In this document: positions 32,386-41,559 of the stretch, in pieces
Numbering within the stretch: position 1 is the first letter of the stretch
Layout: the number at the start of each line of letters is the position of its first letter
Assembly: GCF_003129485.1 (NCBI RefSeq)
Contig: NZ_QFFG01000004.1
Span: forward strand, 186,001 to 250,000
Length of the DNA: 64,000 nucleotides
Direction of reading: 5' to 3'
Origin: Polaribacter aquimarinus
Lineage (GTDB): Bacteria; Bacteroidota; Bacteroidia; Flavobacteriales; Flavobacteriaceae
Translations under genes and position numbers: made by a program
The notes under the pieces: model-generated
Told to the model about the DNA's origin: nothing
What the model saw: the letters and a program-made list of their open reading frames with translations, nothing else
The model's database searches: none

Positions 32386-32413
32386 AAAAGCCACTCAAAT
32401 GAGTGGTTTTTTT
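32386..32413 (+). terminator. terminator of the DUF6266 gene
   Basis: AAAAGCCACTC, loop AAAT, GAGTGGTTTT with eight T in a row. It isolates the DUF6266 transcript from the chromosomal gene beyond the attachment site. Confidence 0.8.
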
Positions 32414-32486
32414 TATGCTATATTTGTTCTTCAATCTATTGTTATTTATTCCCAAGTTTCCTTTAATATGTATAATCTGTACCCTA

Positions 32487-32496
32487 TTTGTTGCCC
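32487..32496 (+). repeat. candidate integrase arm-binding repeat next to attR
   Basis: TTTGTTGCCC, identical to the copy at 2446-2455, 41 bp before the right core. Confidence 0.45.
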
Positions 32497-32536
32497 TATC
32501 ACTTCAAACCTACTAAAATCAAGGGTAGTTAAATAT

Positions 32537-32552
32537 TGTATCGGAAAATAAT
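32537..32552 (+). other. attR core: displaced original mnmE 3' end
   Basis: TGTATCGGAAAATAAT. In the mnmE frame it reads Cys-Ile-Gly-Lys-stop, as does 2305-2319. The stop TAA (32549-32551) shares its last base with the ATG of the next gene, an arrangement expected for two adjacent chromosomal genes and unlikely by chance. Confidence 0.75.
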
Positions 32553-32904
32553 GACAATTCAAGATTTAGTAGGCAACTTCTCAATTATAGGCAGTAATCA
32601 AGATGATTCAGAAAACACTTATACAGGAGAGTTAAACTTGTCTTTAAATCAAGAAAACCAAATTATTGCCAAGTGGTTAATTAATAAAAATCAACAGCAA
32701 TTTGGTATTGGTTTTTTTGAGAACAATACTTTAATTATTAATTTTCAGTACCAAGGAGATGAAAACAACCTTTATAAAGGAACTGTAACTTATAAATGTT
32801 TAACTAAAGATATTCTGGAAGGTACTTGGATTGAAGAGTATGGAAACCCGGAGTTTTTAGGAACTGAAAACTGTTTTCGAATAAATGAAAAATATTTAAA
32901 CTAA
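32551..32904 (+). CDS. unknown small beta-rich protein, former neighbour of mnmE
   Basis: A 117-residue protein, start ATG 32551 (MTIQDLVGNFSIIGSNQDDS). An in-frame TTG at 32536 would read through the attR core and is rejected. The sequence alternates polar and hydrophobic residues (YTGELNLSLNQENQIIAKWL, LIINFQYQGDENNLYKGTVT), suggesting a small beta-barrel or lipocalin-like fold; there is no signal peptide, and I do not recognise a named family. Before insertion of the element its ATG would have overlapped the mnmE stop (TAATG), so it was probably translated from the mnmE mRNA. It is now 30 kb away from mnmE and its expression may be reduced. A terminator follows. Confidence 0.7.
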   Translation: MTIQDLVGNFSIIGSNQDDSENTYTGELNLSLNQENQIIAKWLINKNQQQFGIGFFENNTLIINFQYQGDENNLYKGTVTYKCLTKDILEGTWIEEYGNPEFLGTENCFRINEKYLN

Positions 32905-32931
32905 AAAAGCGACCAAAAGGCCGCTTTTTTT
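32903..32931. terminator. bidirectional terminator between convergent genes
   Basis: AAAAGCGACC, loop AAAA, GGCCGCTTTTTT (32905-32930), with an A-run on one side and a T-run on the other. It serves the small gene at 32551 and the T9SS gene on the opposite strand. Confidence 0.75.
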
Positions 32932-32949
32932 AAGGGGTTAAAAAGTAAT

Positions 32950-35900
32950 TTATTCAATTACTACCTTTCTAGATATTTCTCCTTTATTGGTGTTTAGTTT
33001 TACAATATAAACACCAGTAGGTAATTCTCTTTGAATCTTTAATTGTTTTTTATCTTCTTGCTCCTTAATAATCCAATGACTTATTTTTCTACCTAAAATA
33101 GAATACAATTGAACTTTTTTGATAAAAATGTCCTCATTTTTTGATATAACCAATAACTTGTTTTTATTATCTGTATAAATTTTTGTAGTGCTGTTAATAA
33201 TCACATCATCTACTGATAAAGTATTACTTGGTTTAAATGAGAGAAAAAACCTATCTGTATATTTCCCTTTTTCTAAAGATATAGTTGCTTTTCCATTTTT
33301 TATATTATGAGAAGTACCACTAACTTTATCAAAAATAAATAAATCACCAGAATAATTTTTTATTTCATCTACTACTATAGTTATCTCACCAGAATAATTG
33401 ATATTTATTTCTAATGGTACCTCTAGATCATTATAAATTGATTGAACTCCTGCTATAACATATTTTTTATCATCATTTGGAAATTTCCAATATATATCAG
33501 TCTCTCCAACATCAAACATCTCAGCATCATACCCTTTATCATAACTAAAAGATTGAAAAGGACCAAATGAAACAGCTAATTGTCTGTGTAAACTTATATT
33601 ATTATCCCCTTTATGATCCATGCCGATTTTTAAAATTGGAATACCTTGGAAATTGGAAGATTTTTTTGCCTCTCTAAAAAACACAGAACCACCATCTTCT
33701 GTTACATATTCTCTTTGACTATTATCAAAAATAATATCACCACCATCAGTATCACCAGCAACAAAGAAACCTTGTCCAATAGGTATAAAAGCTTCAGGTT
33801 CTTGAAAAATATTATCACCAGAAGTTGGAGAACAGCTAACTTCTCCATTCATATCATATAGGTTTAAATAATCAATGATAATTGAATCTGTATTATTTGA
33901 TGCAATGGTAATATTATTACCTACCAAAACACAAAAAGAAACAACTTCTGTATTAAAGTCTCCAGAAGTTGAAGGTAAAGTAATGGCAGTTTTAAAAACA
34001 TCATTTACTTTTAAGTTAATTGTTTTACTTAAGGTAGATTTATACCTAATTCTTAAAGAATCTACACTTCTACTTATATTATTAAAAGTAATAGAATCTG
34101 TAGCTGAATTTAATAAAATAGCTGTACCTTCTATTTCTCCACTAGTTACGTTTTCTGTAGATTCTGCTTCTAAGGTAATATCTACAGTACCTGTTACACC
34201 ATTCAAATTTTGTGCTTTTGCAGTTACTCCTGTAGCAATAGTTCTTGTTGCATAACCACCAACATATCCTGTAAAAAAATGTCCATCAATTCCTGAAGAC
34301 ACATTTTCACCGGCGTGTTTCCAGAAATATAAGGTACCCGTTATAGAGCTAATATTATCTTCTATAAATTCTTTTACACTTATGGCAGAGGCATAAGGGT
34401 TTCCTATTAGATAAGATTCATCTGCTCCAATAGAGGTTTGTACATTTCCGTCTTTAGGGACACCTAAAAACGTATAATTTTGAGGTCTACCAGGACCTTT
34501 AAAAATAAAACCATTAGTATTTTCTATAGTTCCAGTACTTCTTGTTTGCGTCCAATTAGCTCTACCACCAGAACTTGATGCAAAAGTATACATCCAATAA
34601 TCGGCTAGTGTTATGGGTAAATTATTAGTTTCGTCAAAAGTTCCATCATAATTTAGACCTACTAAGAAAGTGATGTCTTTGGCAATATTAGTCTGAGAGT
34701 TTCCAACGACTCCATCGTAACTTGTAGCATTTGAACCATCTTTAAAAACACTACCTATAATGTAGTTACTAGATCCAGCACTACTTTTAACAGGAGAACT
34801 CATATAGTTATATCTATATTTACTTGGTACTGTAGAGTTTTGATCTACTAACAAATTACCACTACCTGTAACTAAACTTGCAGAAGTATGTGTTTGAATA
34901 AATTGAGCTTTACTATTACCTGTTGCTCCTGTAGAATTGATTAAACGAATCTCTCCGTTTAAGACAACATCGTTAGTAACTACTAATAAATTATCTGTAA
35001 TCCCTAATTTTCTTGAAGCATTAACCGTTAATTTTCTAGCACTTAATTTTGTATTAAGTGCATCGTGATTATAATCTTCATCAATAATCACAAAACGAGA
35101 ACGATCAGGGAAACCATTGTTCCAAGAACTACCAGTTCTAGTTGTGCTAGCTGTTCTATGCAAACCAAGTAAGGTATTAGCATCTGTGTTAGAACCTGTA
35201 ATTTCAGAAATTAAAGGAGCGTGTGGGTGTCTACCATCTTGTGCTGCTGCAGATTGATTACTATATGTTAAAATAGTATCATCTATAAAAGCTACCCATT
35301 CACTTGCAGTGTAATCGGTATTGGTAGAGGTAACTTCGTCAATTCTTACAAATGAGGTTTTATTTGGTATGCTCGAAACTACGTCATACCTGTTATCCCA
35401 AGAAGTACCATCAGTAGTGGTAGATAAAGTAATAATATCATTACCATCGCTAATGTTCGTTATGCTTGCATTAGTAGATGTTCTTGCACTACCATTTGTA
35501 TTTGTTACATTAGTAAACGCAGAACTTGTACCAATTAATAAAGATTGTCCAGCAGTTAAGGTATTAGTACTAAAGGTAAATACTCCATCTGGAACTTGAC
35601 CAGAAAAAACTCTAGTTTTATCTCTAAATAATAATAAATTTATTTCTCCTGCAGGTATGGTAGTTGTACCTATATTGGTTACTTCTATAAAAACGTCTCC
35701 ACCAACTTGATATACTTGAGTAATCATAGGTGTGCCAGATAAACTCAATACCCTTGCTGTAATAACATTACTTTCTGCTGTACACATATTGGTAACGCTT
35801 GTTGCTATTCTTTTGTAATACGTAGTTACGGTTACTGTGCCTTCATCATAAGTTGCAGCGGTAGCTCCTCCAATAGGAGAAAAACCATTTGTAGCGCTTG

Positions 35901-38900
35901 TAGTGCTTTTCCACCATTGATAAGTAACACCACCTAAGCCTGTTGCGTCTTCTGTAGAAGTAAAAGCTGTTACATCAGTACCACTCAGAATTATTTGATC
36001 TCCCGCAATTAGACCACCATTAGTTTTTTCTACATTTATGGTTATGGGGTATTCTTCGCTAATTTTTCCAGAAGATGCAATTCTTACAGTTAAAACCCCT
36101 GTGTAAGTGCCTCCAGCAGCAACTGTTGGTACCGTAACTTGTATTGGAGATAATGGTAAAGCTGCGTTCGAAATATCTACAAAACCTTGTAAGTTAGCCG
36201 CATCTGTAAAATCTATACTGTATTGATCTGGAGAATTTGAAGTTCCCGAATATGCAAAATTAGCCGTTGTAGTTCCAGAACAAAGACTAACAGATGGGTT
36301 TGTTAATGTTATTGTAGGTGTTGTAGTATCAGTTATGGTAATGGTTATTGGGTAACTTTTTTCACATCCATTTGTAGCTTCTCTAATTGTAACTGTAGCG
36401 GTATAAACACCAGCAGTTAAACCAGCAGGAACTGTAATTTGTATTGGTGATACTGGTAATGCAGTGTAAGGTACATCTGTAAAAGCCGCATCATCAAAAT
36501 CTATTTTATATTCGTTAGGTGAATTTGTTGTTGCAGAATAAGTTAAATTAACAATTTGAGCTGCAGGATCTTCAGTTGCTGAAGGATTTGGACCAAAAGT
36601 AATGGTTGGTGATGGATTTACAGTTATAGAAATAGCGTTAGACTCTACAGTTGTACAAGTGCCAAAAATTTTAGAGGCACTTACTTTAAGAGAAGTAGTA
36701 CCAAACGGTATTGGATCTGTATCTATAGTTTTATTACCAGCTGTTGCAGGACCTAAAAAACTTGGCCCTACAGTATTATTATCTTGATCTAATAATTGAT
36801 ATAACAAACCTGGTTGGGCTGCTAATACTGTTACTTGGAAAATTCCGTTTTCACAAATAGGTGTGCTAGAAACTGCAGTTATGGTAGGTACTGCAGGAGG
36901 GTTACAAATTACCACTTTAGAGGATGATTGGTCACTCTCACAACTACCAGCTTCAGTTGCTGTAACTGTAACCACTGCATCTGCATATAATATCTCCAAA
37001 GGTGTGTCTAAACCTGTAAATGTCCAATTACCGCTACCATCTGTGGTCGTTGTTAATTCATTACCACTACTATTAAATGCTTTATCTCCATCTAAATACA
37101 ATTGTATGGTAGAACCTGTTGGTAAACCTGTGCTAGTACCTGTAATACTTGCATCCCCTTCTGTAATTGGGTCAGAAGAAATTGTCAAAGAGGTAAACGT
37201 TGTTTTAGAACTTATCAATACTTCGTTAGAAATGTCACTTAAGGTTTCACCTGTATTTTGAGCTGTAGCAGCTACATAATTTCCTGAAGGTATATTGAGT
37301 CCTGTTACTGTCCAATTACCGTTTGCATCAACAGTTGGTGTCGTTCCAACTTGAGAATCACTTGTGGTAACCCCGACCCCAACACGAGTATATAATCTTA
37401 TAGTACCACCAATTTCGCTAGAAGTACCAGAAATTGATGTAGCGTTTCCATCAAAACAACCATCTATGGTAACTACTGGTGCTATGGACTTTGCTATAAC
37501 AGTTCTAGAAGTACTTACTGATGTACAAACAGCTGTTGCTTGTAAATTAGAAACATACAAAACATCACCTACTTCTAAAGTTAAACTAGAAATATCTATA
37601 GACCAAGCAGTATTACCATCTGAAGGGTCAAATAAACCGGTATATACATTGTTCCTGTACAACCTAATAGTTGAGTTCGTTTGTGCTGTTCCTGAGATAG
37701 CAGATGTATTTACTATTAAAGATGTAGGACTATTAAATGTAATTGCACCACTAGTTACACTACCATCATTACCTCCACAATAACTAAAAGGTGTACTTGC
37801 TGTAGATTGACAAGTAGTATTTGACGCTAACATTACAATTACCGTATAATAACCTGAGTTGGCTTTAAAACCTCCACCTCCATTGAATGACCAAGCCCCT
37901 CCAGTTCCTGCTGTGGTAGTAAATCCATTTGTACCTTTATTGATACTCCCCCAAGTAGTTAACTCTGTTTCATTGTTAAAAATACGAACTATAATGGCTG
38001 TACCACTAGTAAAACCAGAGGTACCTTGTATAATTTTTCCTCCACTACCTCCAATACCAGTTATAACAGGGGTTGCAGGGGGTGTACAACTAGAGTCTGC
38101 AACAGTTTCTGTATCACAGTTACCTTCTGAAGTACCTTTTACAAGTGTGTTAGAAGAATCTCTAACAGTTGCAGTAGCTGTAATTTTTTGTCCAGGAGTA
38201 ATTGCTCCTGCAATAGTATAGCTCCAAGAAGTACCTGTAGTTGTAGTAGTTCCTTGCGAAACACCATCAACAAAAACCTCAATAGTTGTAGTATTACCAC
38301 TTTCTAAGGTTGTAGTTCCGTTAACTGTAACTCCAGTACCGTCATTAATAGGTCCTGTTATTTGAGGACAATCTGCTCTTACTATAGGATCTCCATTGGT
38401 TGGGGTTTGAGTGTCTATAGCTATTTCATAAGAAGTATCTGTATTGTTTTGAGAGTCATTTACTCCTGCTACATCAGAGGTTCCGTTATTACCAATAATA
38501 CCCTTAGGGTTTATAGAGGTAACAGAAACCATTCTTAATTTTGTAGTTGGGTCTATTCCTGCAATACTACTAAAAGGAATGTAAAAATCATAAAAATAAT
38601 CGGGGTCATCACAAACAGTGGTTAAAGCTAAAGATTTTATAGCATGAGTTGTATAAGGAAGTGCTGCTAATTCTATAACGTTTGAAGGGTCGACTACATT
38701 ATAAGCATTTACTTCAAAATTTGTTCTTAGCACTATTTCAATTTCAAAACCAGGGTTTCCAGGAACGGCATCAGGATCTGCATTAGGCCCAGTAAATCCA
38801 AATTTTTCATCAGTATCGATTAAAATTGAATACCCTTTAGAGTTAGATGCAGCACCACCTAATCGAAAACGAAAGCGCATATTTTCAGTTCCATCTATTG

Positions 38901-39288
38901 TTGCAGGGTTTACATCATCTTTATTGTAGTAAGAAGATCTACTGTCTGCATCTTGTACTAAATCTGTAAATGCACAACTAGGACCTTTATTTAAATCTGC
39001 TGTTGGTTCTGCAGTGATTTCTGGTATGCCCACATAGGCAATTTCACTATATAAAACATCATTTATATCAGTAGCAAGAATATTTGGAGGAAAGCCAATA
39101 TTTGTAAATTGACTAGGGGTTTGTGAAGGTGGTAAAGAGACGTATCCATCTCCATTAGGATCTAAAACCGTATTAGGAAAACCTTCTACAATGACACCAG
39201 GTGTTTGGGCATTACTATTTATTGTGTAAAAACAAACAAATAATAATACTAAAAATCTTAGTATAAATTTCTTTTTCTTTGATTTCAT
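32950..39288 (-). CDS. very large T9SS-secreted multi-domain surface protein
   Basis: About 2,112 residues from the ATG at 39288, which gives a proper signal peptide (MKSKKKKFILRFLVLLFVCF, then INSNAQ); an upstream in-frame start at 39339 would only add 17 residues in front of it. The N-terminal 330 residues form one domain (GFPNTVLDPNGDGYVSLPPS). The middle has repeated Ig-like/bacterial adhesin beta-sandwiches of about 90-100 residues, with repeated phrases such as ITITDTTTPTITL and NSPDQYSIDF/NSPNEYKIDF. A lamin-tail-like or LTD-type block (MITQVYQVGGDVFIEVTNIG) precedes a C-terminal part with the T9SS type A sorting tail (LPTGVYIVKLNTNKGEISRK). It is exported by the type IX system and anchored to or released from the cell surface. 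Adhesion or gliding-related roles are possible; no enzyme domain is evident. It is monocistronic. The sequence upstream (39289-39576) shows no gene. Confidence 0.9.
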   Translation of the reverse strand: MKSKKKKFILRFLVLLFVCFYTINSNAQTPGVIVEGFPNTVLDPNGDGYVSLPPSQTPSQFTNIGFPPNILATDINDVLYSEIAYVGIPEITAEPTADLNKGPSCAFTDLVQDADSRSSYYNKDDVNPATIDGTENMRFRFRLGGAASNSKGYSILIDTDEKFGFTGPNADPDAVPGNPGFEIEIVLRTNFEVNAYNVVDPSNVIELAALPYTTHAIKSLALTTVCDDPDYFYDFYIPFSSIAGIDPTTKLRMVSVTSINPKGIIGNNGTSDVAGVNDSQNNTDTSYEIAIDTQTPTNGDPIVRADCPQITGPINDGTGVTVNGTTTLESGNTTTIEVFVDGVSQGTTTTTGTSWSYTIAGAITPGQKITATATVRDSSNTLVKGTSEGNCDTETVADSSCTPPATPVITGIGGSGGKIIQGTSGFTSGTAIIVRIFNNETELTTWGSINKGTNGFTTTAGTGGAWSFNGGGGFKANSGYYTVIVMLASNTTCQSTASTPFSYCGGNDGSVTSGAITFNSPTSLIVNTSAISGTAQTNSTIRLYRNNVYTGLFDPSDGNTAWSIDISSLTLEVGDVLYVSNLQATAVCTSVSTSRTVIAKSIAPVVTIDGCFDGNATSISGTSSEIGGTIRLYTRVGVGVTTSDSQVGTTPTVDANGNWTVTGLNIPSGNYVAATAQNTGETLSDISNEVLISSKTTFTSLTISSDPITEGDASITGTSTGLPTGSTIQLYLDGDKAFNSSGNELTTTTDGSGNWTFTGLDTPLEILYADAVVTVTATEAGSCESDQSSSKVVICNPPAVPTITAVSSTPICENGIFQVTVLAAQPGLLYQLLDQDNNTVGPSFLGPATAGNKTIDTDPIPFGTTSLKVSASKIFGTCTTVESNAISITVNPSPTITFGPNPSATEDPAAQIVNLTYSATTNSPNEYKIDFDDAAFTDVPYTALPVSPIQITVPAGLTAGVYTATVTIREATNGCEKSYPITITITDTTTPTITLTNPSVSLCSGTTTANFAYSGTSNSPDQYSIDFTDAANLQGFVDISNAALPLSPIQVTVPTVAAGGTYTGVLTVRIASSGKISEEYPITINVEKTNGGLIAGDQIILSGTDVTAFTSTEDATGLGGVTYQWWKSTTSATNGFSPIGGATAATYDEGTVTVTTYYKRIATSVTNMCTAESNVITARVLSLSGTPMITQVYQVGGDVFIEVTNIGTTTIPAGEINLLLFRDKTRVFSGQVPDGVFTFSTNTLTAGQSLLIGTSSAFTNVTNTNGSARTSTNASITNISDGNDIITLSTTTDGTSWDNRYDVVSSIPNKTSFVRIDEVTSTNTDYTASEWVAFIDDTILTYSNQSAAAQDGRHPHAPLISEITGSNTDANTLLGLHRTASTTRTGSSWNNGFPDRSRFVIIDEDYNHDALNTKLSARKLTVNASRKLGITDNLLVVTNDVVLNGEIRLINSTGATGNSKAQFIQTHTSASLVTGSGNLLVDQNSTVPSKYRYNYMSSPVKSSAGSSNYIIGSVFKDGSNATSYDGVVGNSQTNIAKDITFLVGLNYDGTFDETNNLPITLADYWMYTFASSSGGRANWTQTRSTGTIENTNGFIFKGPGRPQNYTFLGVPKDGNVQTSIGADESYLIGNPYASAISVKEFIEDNISSITGTLYFWKHAGENVSSGIDGHFFTGYVGGYATRTIATGVTAKAQNLNGVTGTVDITLEAESTENVTSGEIEGTAILLNSATDSITFNNISRSVDSLRIRYKSTLSKTINLKVNDVFKTAITLPSTSGDFNTEVVSFCVLVGNNITIASNNTDSIIIDYLNLYDMNGEVSCSPTSGDNIFQEPEAFIPIGQGFFVAGDTDGGDIIFDNSQREYVTEDGGSVFFREAKKSSNFQGIPILKIGMDHKGDNNISLHRQLAVSFGPFQSFSYDKGYDAEMFDVGETDIYWKFPNDDKKYVIAGVQSIYNDLEVPLEININYSGEITIVVDEIKNYSGDLFIFDKVSGTSHNIKNGKATISLEKGKYTDRFFLSFKPSNTLSVDDVIINSTTKIYTDNKNKLLVISKNEDIFIKKVQLYSILGRKISHWIIKEQEDKKQLKIQRELPTGVYIVKLNTNKGEISRKVVIE

Positions 39289-39576
39289 ATTATGGGGGGA
39301 AATAATACTATAACCAAATATAAGTATAAATTTTTGCACATATAGTTTTAAAATTAATTACTTATTAATTATTACTATTTTACTACTACGAATTAGACCT
39401 CATATACAGCAAAAAGTTTATTTACTGTATTTTATCTTGTAATAATTTAGAAGAAAGTTTAATATTTTTATGACACCGCTTTTTTCTAAAAGTCACATAA
39501 TTATTACTTTAAGTGATTTTTATTACTACATATTTCATCCAACAATACAAAAAACACACATTTTTCTAAACAAAAA

Positions 39577-39600
39577 AACTCCAACTTTTCAGTTGGAGTT
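39577..39600 (-). terminator. terminator of the kdgK-eda operon
   Basis: AACTCCAACT (39577-39586), loop TTTC, AGTTGGAGTT (39591-39600), a perfect 10-bp stem. On the minus strand it is followed by a T-run (A-run 39572-39578 on plus). It lies 26 bp after the aldolase stop. Confidence 0.85.
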
Positions 39601-39626
39601 TCCCGTCTCAAATAATCAAATTAAAT

Positions 39627-40295
39627 CTATTTTCTAACAGATTTTACAATCGCTAAAGCAGCTTTTACATCCTGCTCTAGTTTACTATAATCTTTATTGG
39701 CAATAATATCTTTAGATATTAATTTAGATCCCATACCAACACAAGTTACACCAGCATCAAACCATCCTTTGAGGTTTTCTTCGGTTGGAGAAACTCCACC
39801 AGTTGGCATAATACTTGTCCATGGTTGAGGACCTTTAATTCCTTTTACAAATTGTGGTCCATAGATATCACCAGGGAATAATTTTACGATTTCACATCCT
39901 AATTCTTCTGCTCTAGCAATTTCTGTTAATGTACCACAACCTGGAGACCATAAAACTTTTTTACGGTTACAAGCTATTGCAATATCTTCTCTTAAAACCG
40001 GAGTAACAATAAAATTAGCTCCTAAAGCCATATATAAAGATGCAGCTGCTCCATCAGTTACAGAACCTACACCCATGATCATTCCAGGTAATTCTGCAAT
40101 TGCATATTTTGTTAACTCACCAAAAACTTCGTGAGCAAAATCTCCACGAGCAGTGAACTCCATTAAACGAGCGCCACCATCGTAACAAGCTTTTAAAACT
40201 TTTTTACTTAATTCTATATCGTTATGAAAAAATAAAGGAATCATCCCCGTTTCTTTCATTGCTGCTGCAACTTCTATTCTTGTAAATTGTGCCAT
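39627..40295 (-). CDS. eda: KDPG/KHG aldolase
   Basis: A 222-residue class I aldolase that splits 2-keto-3-deoxy-6-phosphogluconate into pyruvate and glyceraldehyde 3-phosphate in the cytoplasm. The TIM-barrel family motifs are present: MEFTARGDFAHEVF (proton-transfer Glu), GVGSVTDGAAASLYMALGAN, FIVTPVLREDIAIACNRK, and the Schiff-base Lys138 in CEIVKLFPGD. The end reads GGVSPTEENLKGWFDAGVTC. The length is normal. It is 105 bp after the KDG kinase gene, separated by a repeat-rich spacer but without a terminator, so both are probably co-transcribed. The pair converts 2-keto-3-deoxygluconate, the product of alginate and other uronate degradation. Bifunctional use of 4-hydroxy-2-oxoglutarate is common in the family. 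Confidence 0.93.
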   Translation of the reverse strand: MAQFTRIEVAAAMKETGMIPLFFHNDIELSKKVLKACYDGGARLMEFTARGDFAHEVFGELTKYAIAELPGMIMGVGSVTDGAAASLYMALGANFIVTPVLREDIAIACNRKKVLWSPGCGTLTEIARAEELGCEIVKLFPGDIYGPQFVKGIKGPQPWTSIMPTGGVSPTEENLKGWFDAGVTCVGMGSKLISKDIIANKDYSKLEQDVKAALAIVKSVRK

Positions 40296-40307
40296 ATTTT
40301 ATGAGTC

Positions 40308-40390
40308 GGAAGTCCGAAGTTGGAAGTCCGAAGTTTTAAATTATTAATTTATAGAAGTTTGAAACTCAACTTCAAGCTTCAAACTTCTAT
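40308..40390. repeat. repeat-rich spacer between kdgK and eda
   Basis: Two tandem copies of GGAAGTCCGAAGTT (40308-40321 and 40322-40335) and, 15 bp on, a perfect 13-bp inverted repeat ATAGAAGTTTGAA (40351-40363) / TTCAAACTTCTAT (40378-40390). The tandem heptamer-type repeat is familiar from other flavobacterial intergenic regions. Confidence 0.65.
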
Positions 40391-40400
40391 CTTCATTTTT

Positions 40401-41447
40401 TTATCTAGCTACACGCCCTGAAGCATCACCTCCCATTAATTTTTCTACCTCTGCAACTGTTACTAAGTTAGCATCACCTTTAATTGTGTGTTTTAAACAA
40501 GAAGCAGCAACTGCAAAGTCTAATGCATTTTGATCATCTTCTGGGTATTTTAACAATCCGTAGATTAATCCTCCCATAAATGAATCTCCACCACCTACTC
40601 TATCTACAATATCAGTAATTTGGTATTGACGTGTTTGGAATAATGTTTTACCATCATATAATACTCCTGCCCAAGTGTTATGAGAAGCAGAAATAGAACC
40701 TCTTAAAGTTGTAATTACTTTTTTAGCTCTTGGAAATTTTTCCATCATTTGCTCACAAACTGATAAAAAAGCTTCTGCTTTTACGTCATGTCCTTGAGTT
40801 TGTACTGTAATTCCTTCTGGTTTGATACCAAAGTGCATTTCTGCATCTTCTTCGTTTCCTAAAACGATGTCACAATAAGAAGTTAATTCTGTCATAACAG
40901 CTTCTCTATGCGCTGCGTCACAATACTTCCATAATTTTGCACGGTAGTTTAAATCAGTAGAAATTGTAATTCCTCTAGCGCTTGCAGCTTTAACAGCTTC
41001 TAAACATACATCTGCAGAACCTTGAGAAATTGCTGGTGTAATACCTGTCCAGTGAAACCACTCACATCCTTCAAAAACTGCATCCCAATCAATCATTCCA
41101 GATTCAATTTCTGCAATTGCAGAATGTGCTCTATCATAAACTACTTTAGAACCTCTAGATACAGCTCCAGTTTCTAAAAAGTAGATTCCTAAACGATCAC
41201 CACCCCATACAATCTTATCTACACCTACGCCTCTTTTGCGCATTTCCATCATTGCACACTCACCAATATCATTTTTTGGTAAACGTGTTACGAAATCTAC
41301 ATCTACACCATAGTTTGCTAAAGAAACTGCTACGTTAGACTCTCCTCCACCATAAATAGCATCAAAACTATTTGCTTGTGAAAATCTTAAAAAACCTTGT
41401 GGAGCTAATCTTAACATGATTTCTCCGAATGTTACAACTTTTGCCAT
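40401..41447 (-). CDS. kdgK: 2-keto-3-deoxygluconate kinase, PfkB family
   Basis: A 348-residue PfkB-type sugar kinase. It starts MAKVVTFGEIMLRLAPQGFL and carries the glycine-rich substrate region FDAIYGGGESNVAVSLANYG, a central LNYRAKLWKYCD (typical of KDG kinases) and the C-terminal ATP/anion-hole motif VDRVGGGDSFMGGLIYGLL with the catalytic Asp. It phosphorylates 2-keto-3-deoxygluconate with ATP to give KDPG, the substrate of the aldolase gene that follows. The start is 118 bp from the divergent LacI-family gene; the intergenic region holds two palindromes (41479-41490, 41569-41580) likely bound by that regulator. The enzyme probably serves alginate or pectin catabolism; no lyase genes are in this window. 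Confidence 0.92.
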   Translation of the reverse strand: MAKVVTFGEIMLRLAPQGFLRFSQANSFDAIYGGGESNVAVSLANYGVDVDFVTRLPKNDIGECAMMEMRKRGVGVDKIVWGGDRLGIYFLETGAVSRGSKVVYDRAHSAIAEIESGMIDWDAVFEGCEWFHWTGITPAISQGSADVCLEAVKAASARGITISTDLNYRAKLWKYCDAAHREAVMTELTSYCDIVLGNEEDAEMHFGIKPEGITVQTQGHDVKAEAFLSVCEQMMEKFPRAKKVITTLRGSISASHNTWAGVLYDGKTLFQTRQYQITDIVDRVGGGDSFMGGLIYGLLKYPEDDQNALDFAVAASCLKHTIKGDANLVTVAEVEKLMGGDASGRVAR

Positions 41448-41478
41448 TTTTAAATTTTATTCTATTATAGTTAATTGG

Positions 41479-41490
41479 TTAAACGTTTAA
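41479..41490. promoter_or_regulatory. LacI-type operator candidate
   Basis: TTAAACGTTTAA is a perfect palindrome with central CG, as expected for LacI/GalR-family operators. It lies 32 bp upstream of the kdgK start codon, in the intergenic region shared with the LacI-family gene. Confidence 0.65.
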
Positions 41491-41559
41491 GCAGTTTAAC
41501 AAAATAAAATCAAAAAGACATATTTACCTAATCTTCTTGATTATTATGAATTATCGCTA

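Larger units (their letters stand above)
2305..32551. mobile_element. integrated element at the mnmE 3' end carrying defence and heavy-metal-resistance genes
   Basis: Boundaries come from a near-identical repeat: TGTATTGGAAAGTAAT at 2305-2320 and TGTATCGGAAAATAAT at 32537-32552 (14 of 16 bases). Both encode CIGK-stop. A tyrosine integrase gene lies 590 bp inside the left end, and GGGCAACAAA-type short repeats occur near both ends. Content: integration module (2541-4969), replication-like module (5126-8391), type IIG-like enzyme and Argonaute (8625-14017), metal efflux cargo (14064-29904), non-coding palindromic region (29945-31171), DUF6943/DUF6266 genes. No relaxase, coupling protein or type IV secretion genes are visible. 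The use of the mnmE 3' end as a target is known for SGI1-type islands of enterobacteria, with an unrelated cargo. Confidence 0.85.

Noticed and set aside
32536..32550. TTG at 32536 as start of the small gene after attR
   Set aside because: The first five codons would be the displaced mnmE end (attR core) read in another frame. ATG 32551 fits the TAATG junction.
37859..38221. Several plus-strand open frames of 60-140 codons inside the large T9SS gene
   Set aside because: They are Val/Pro/Leu-rich antisense frames of a Thr/Gly-rich coding sequence, without start signals or homology features.
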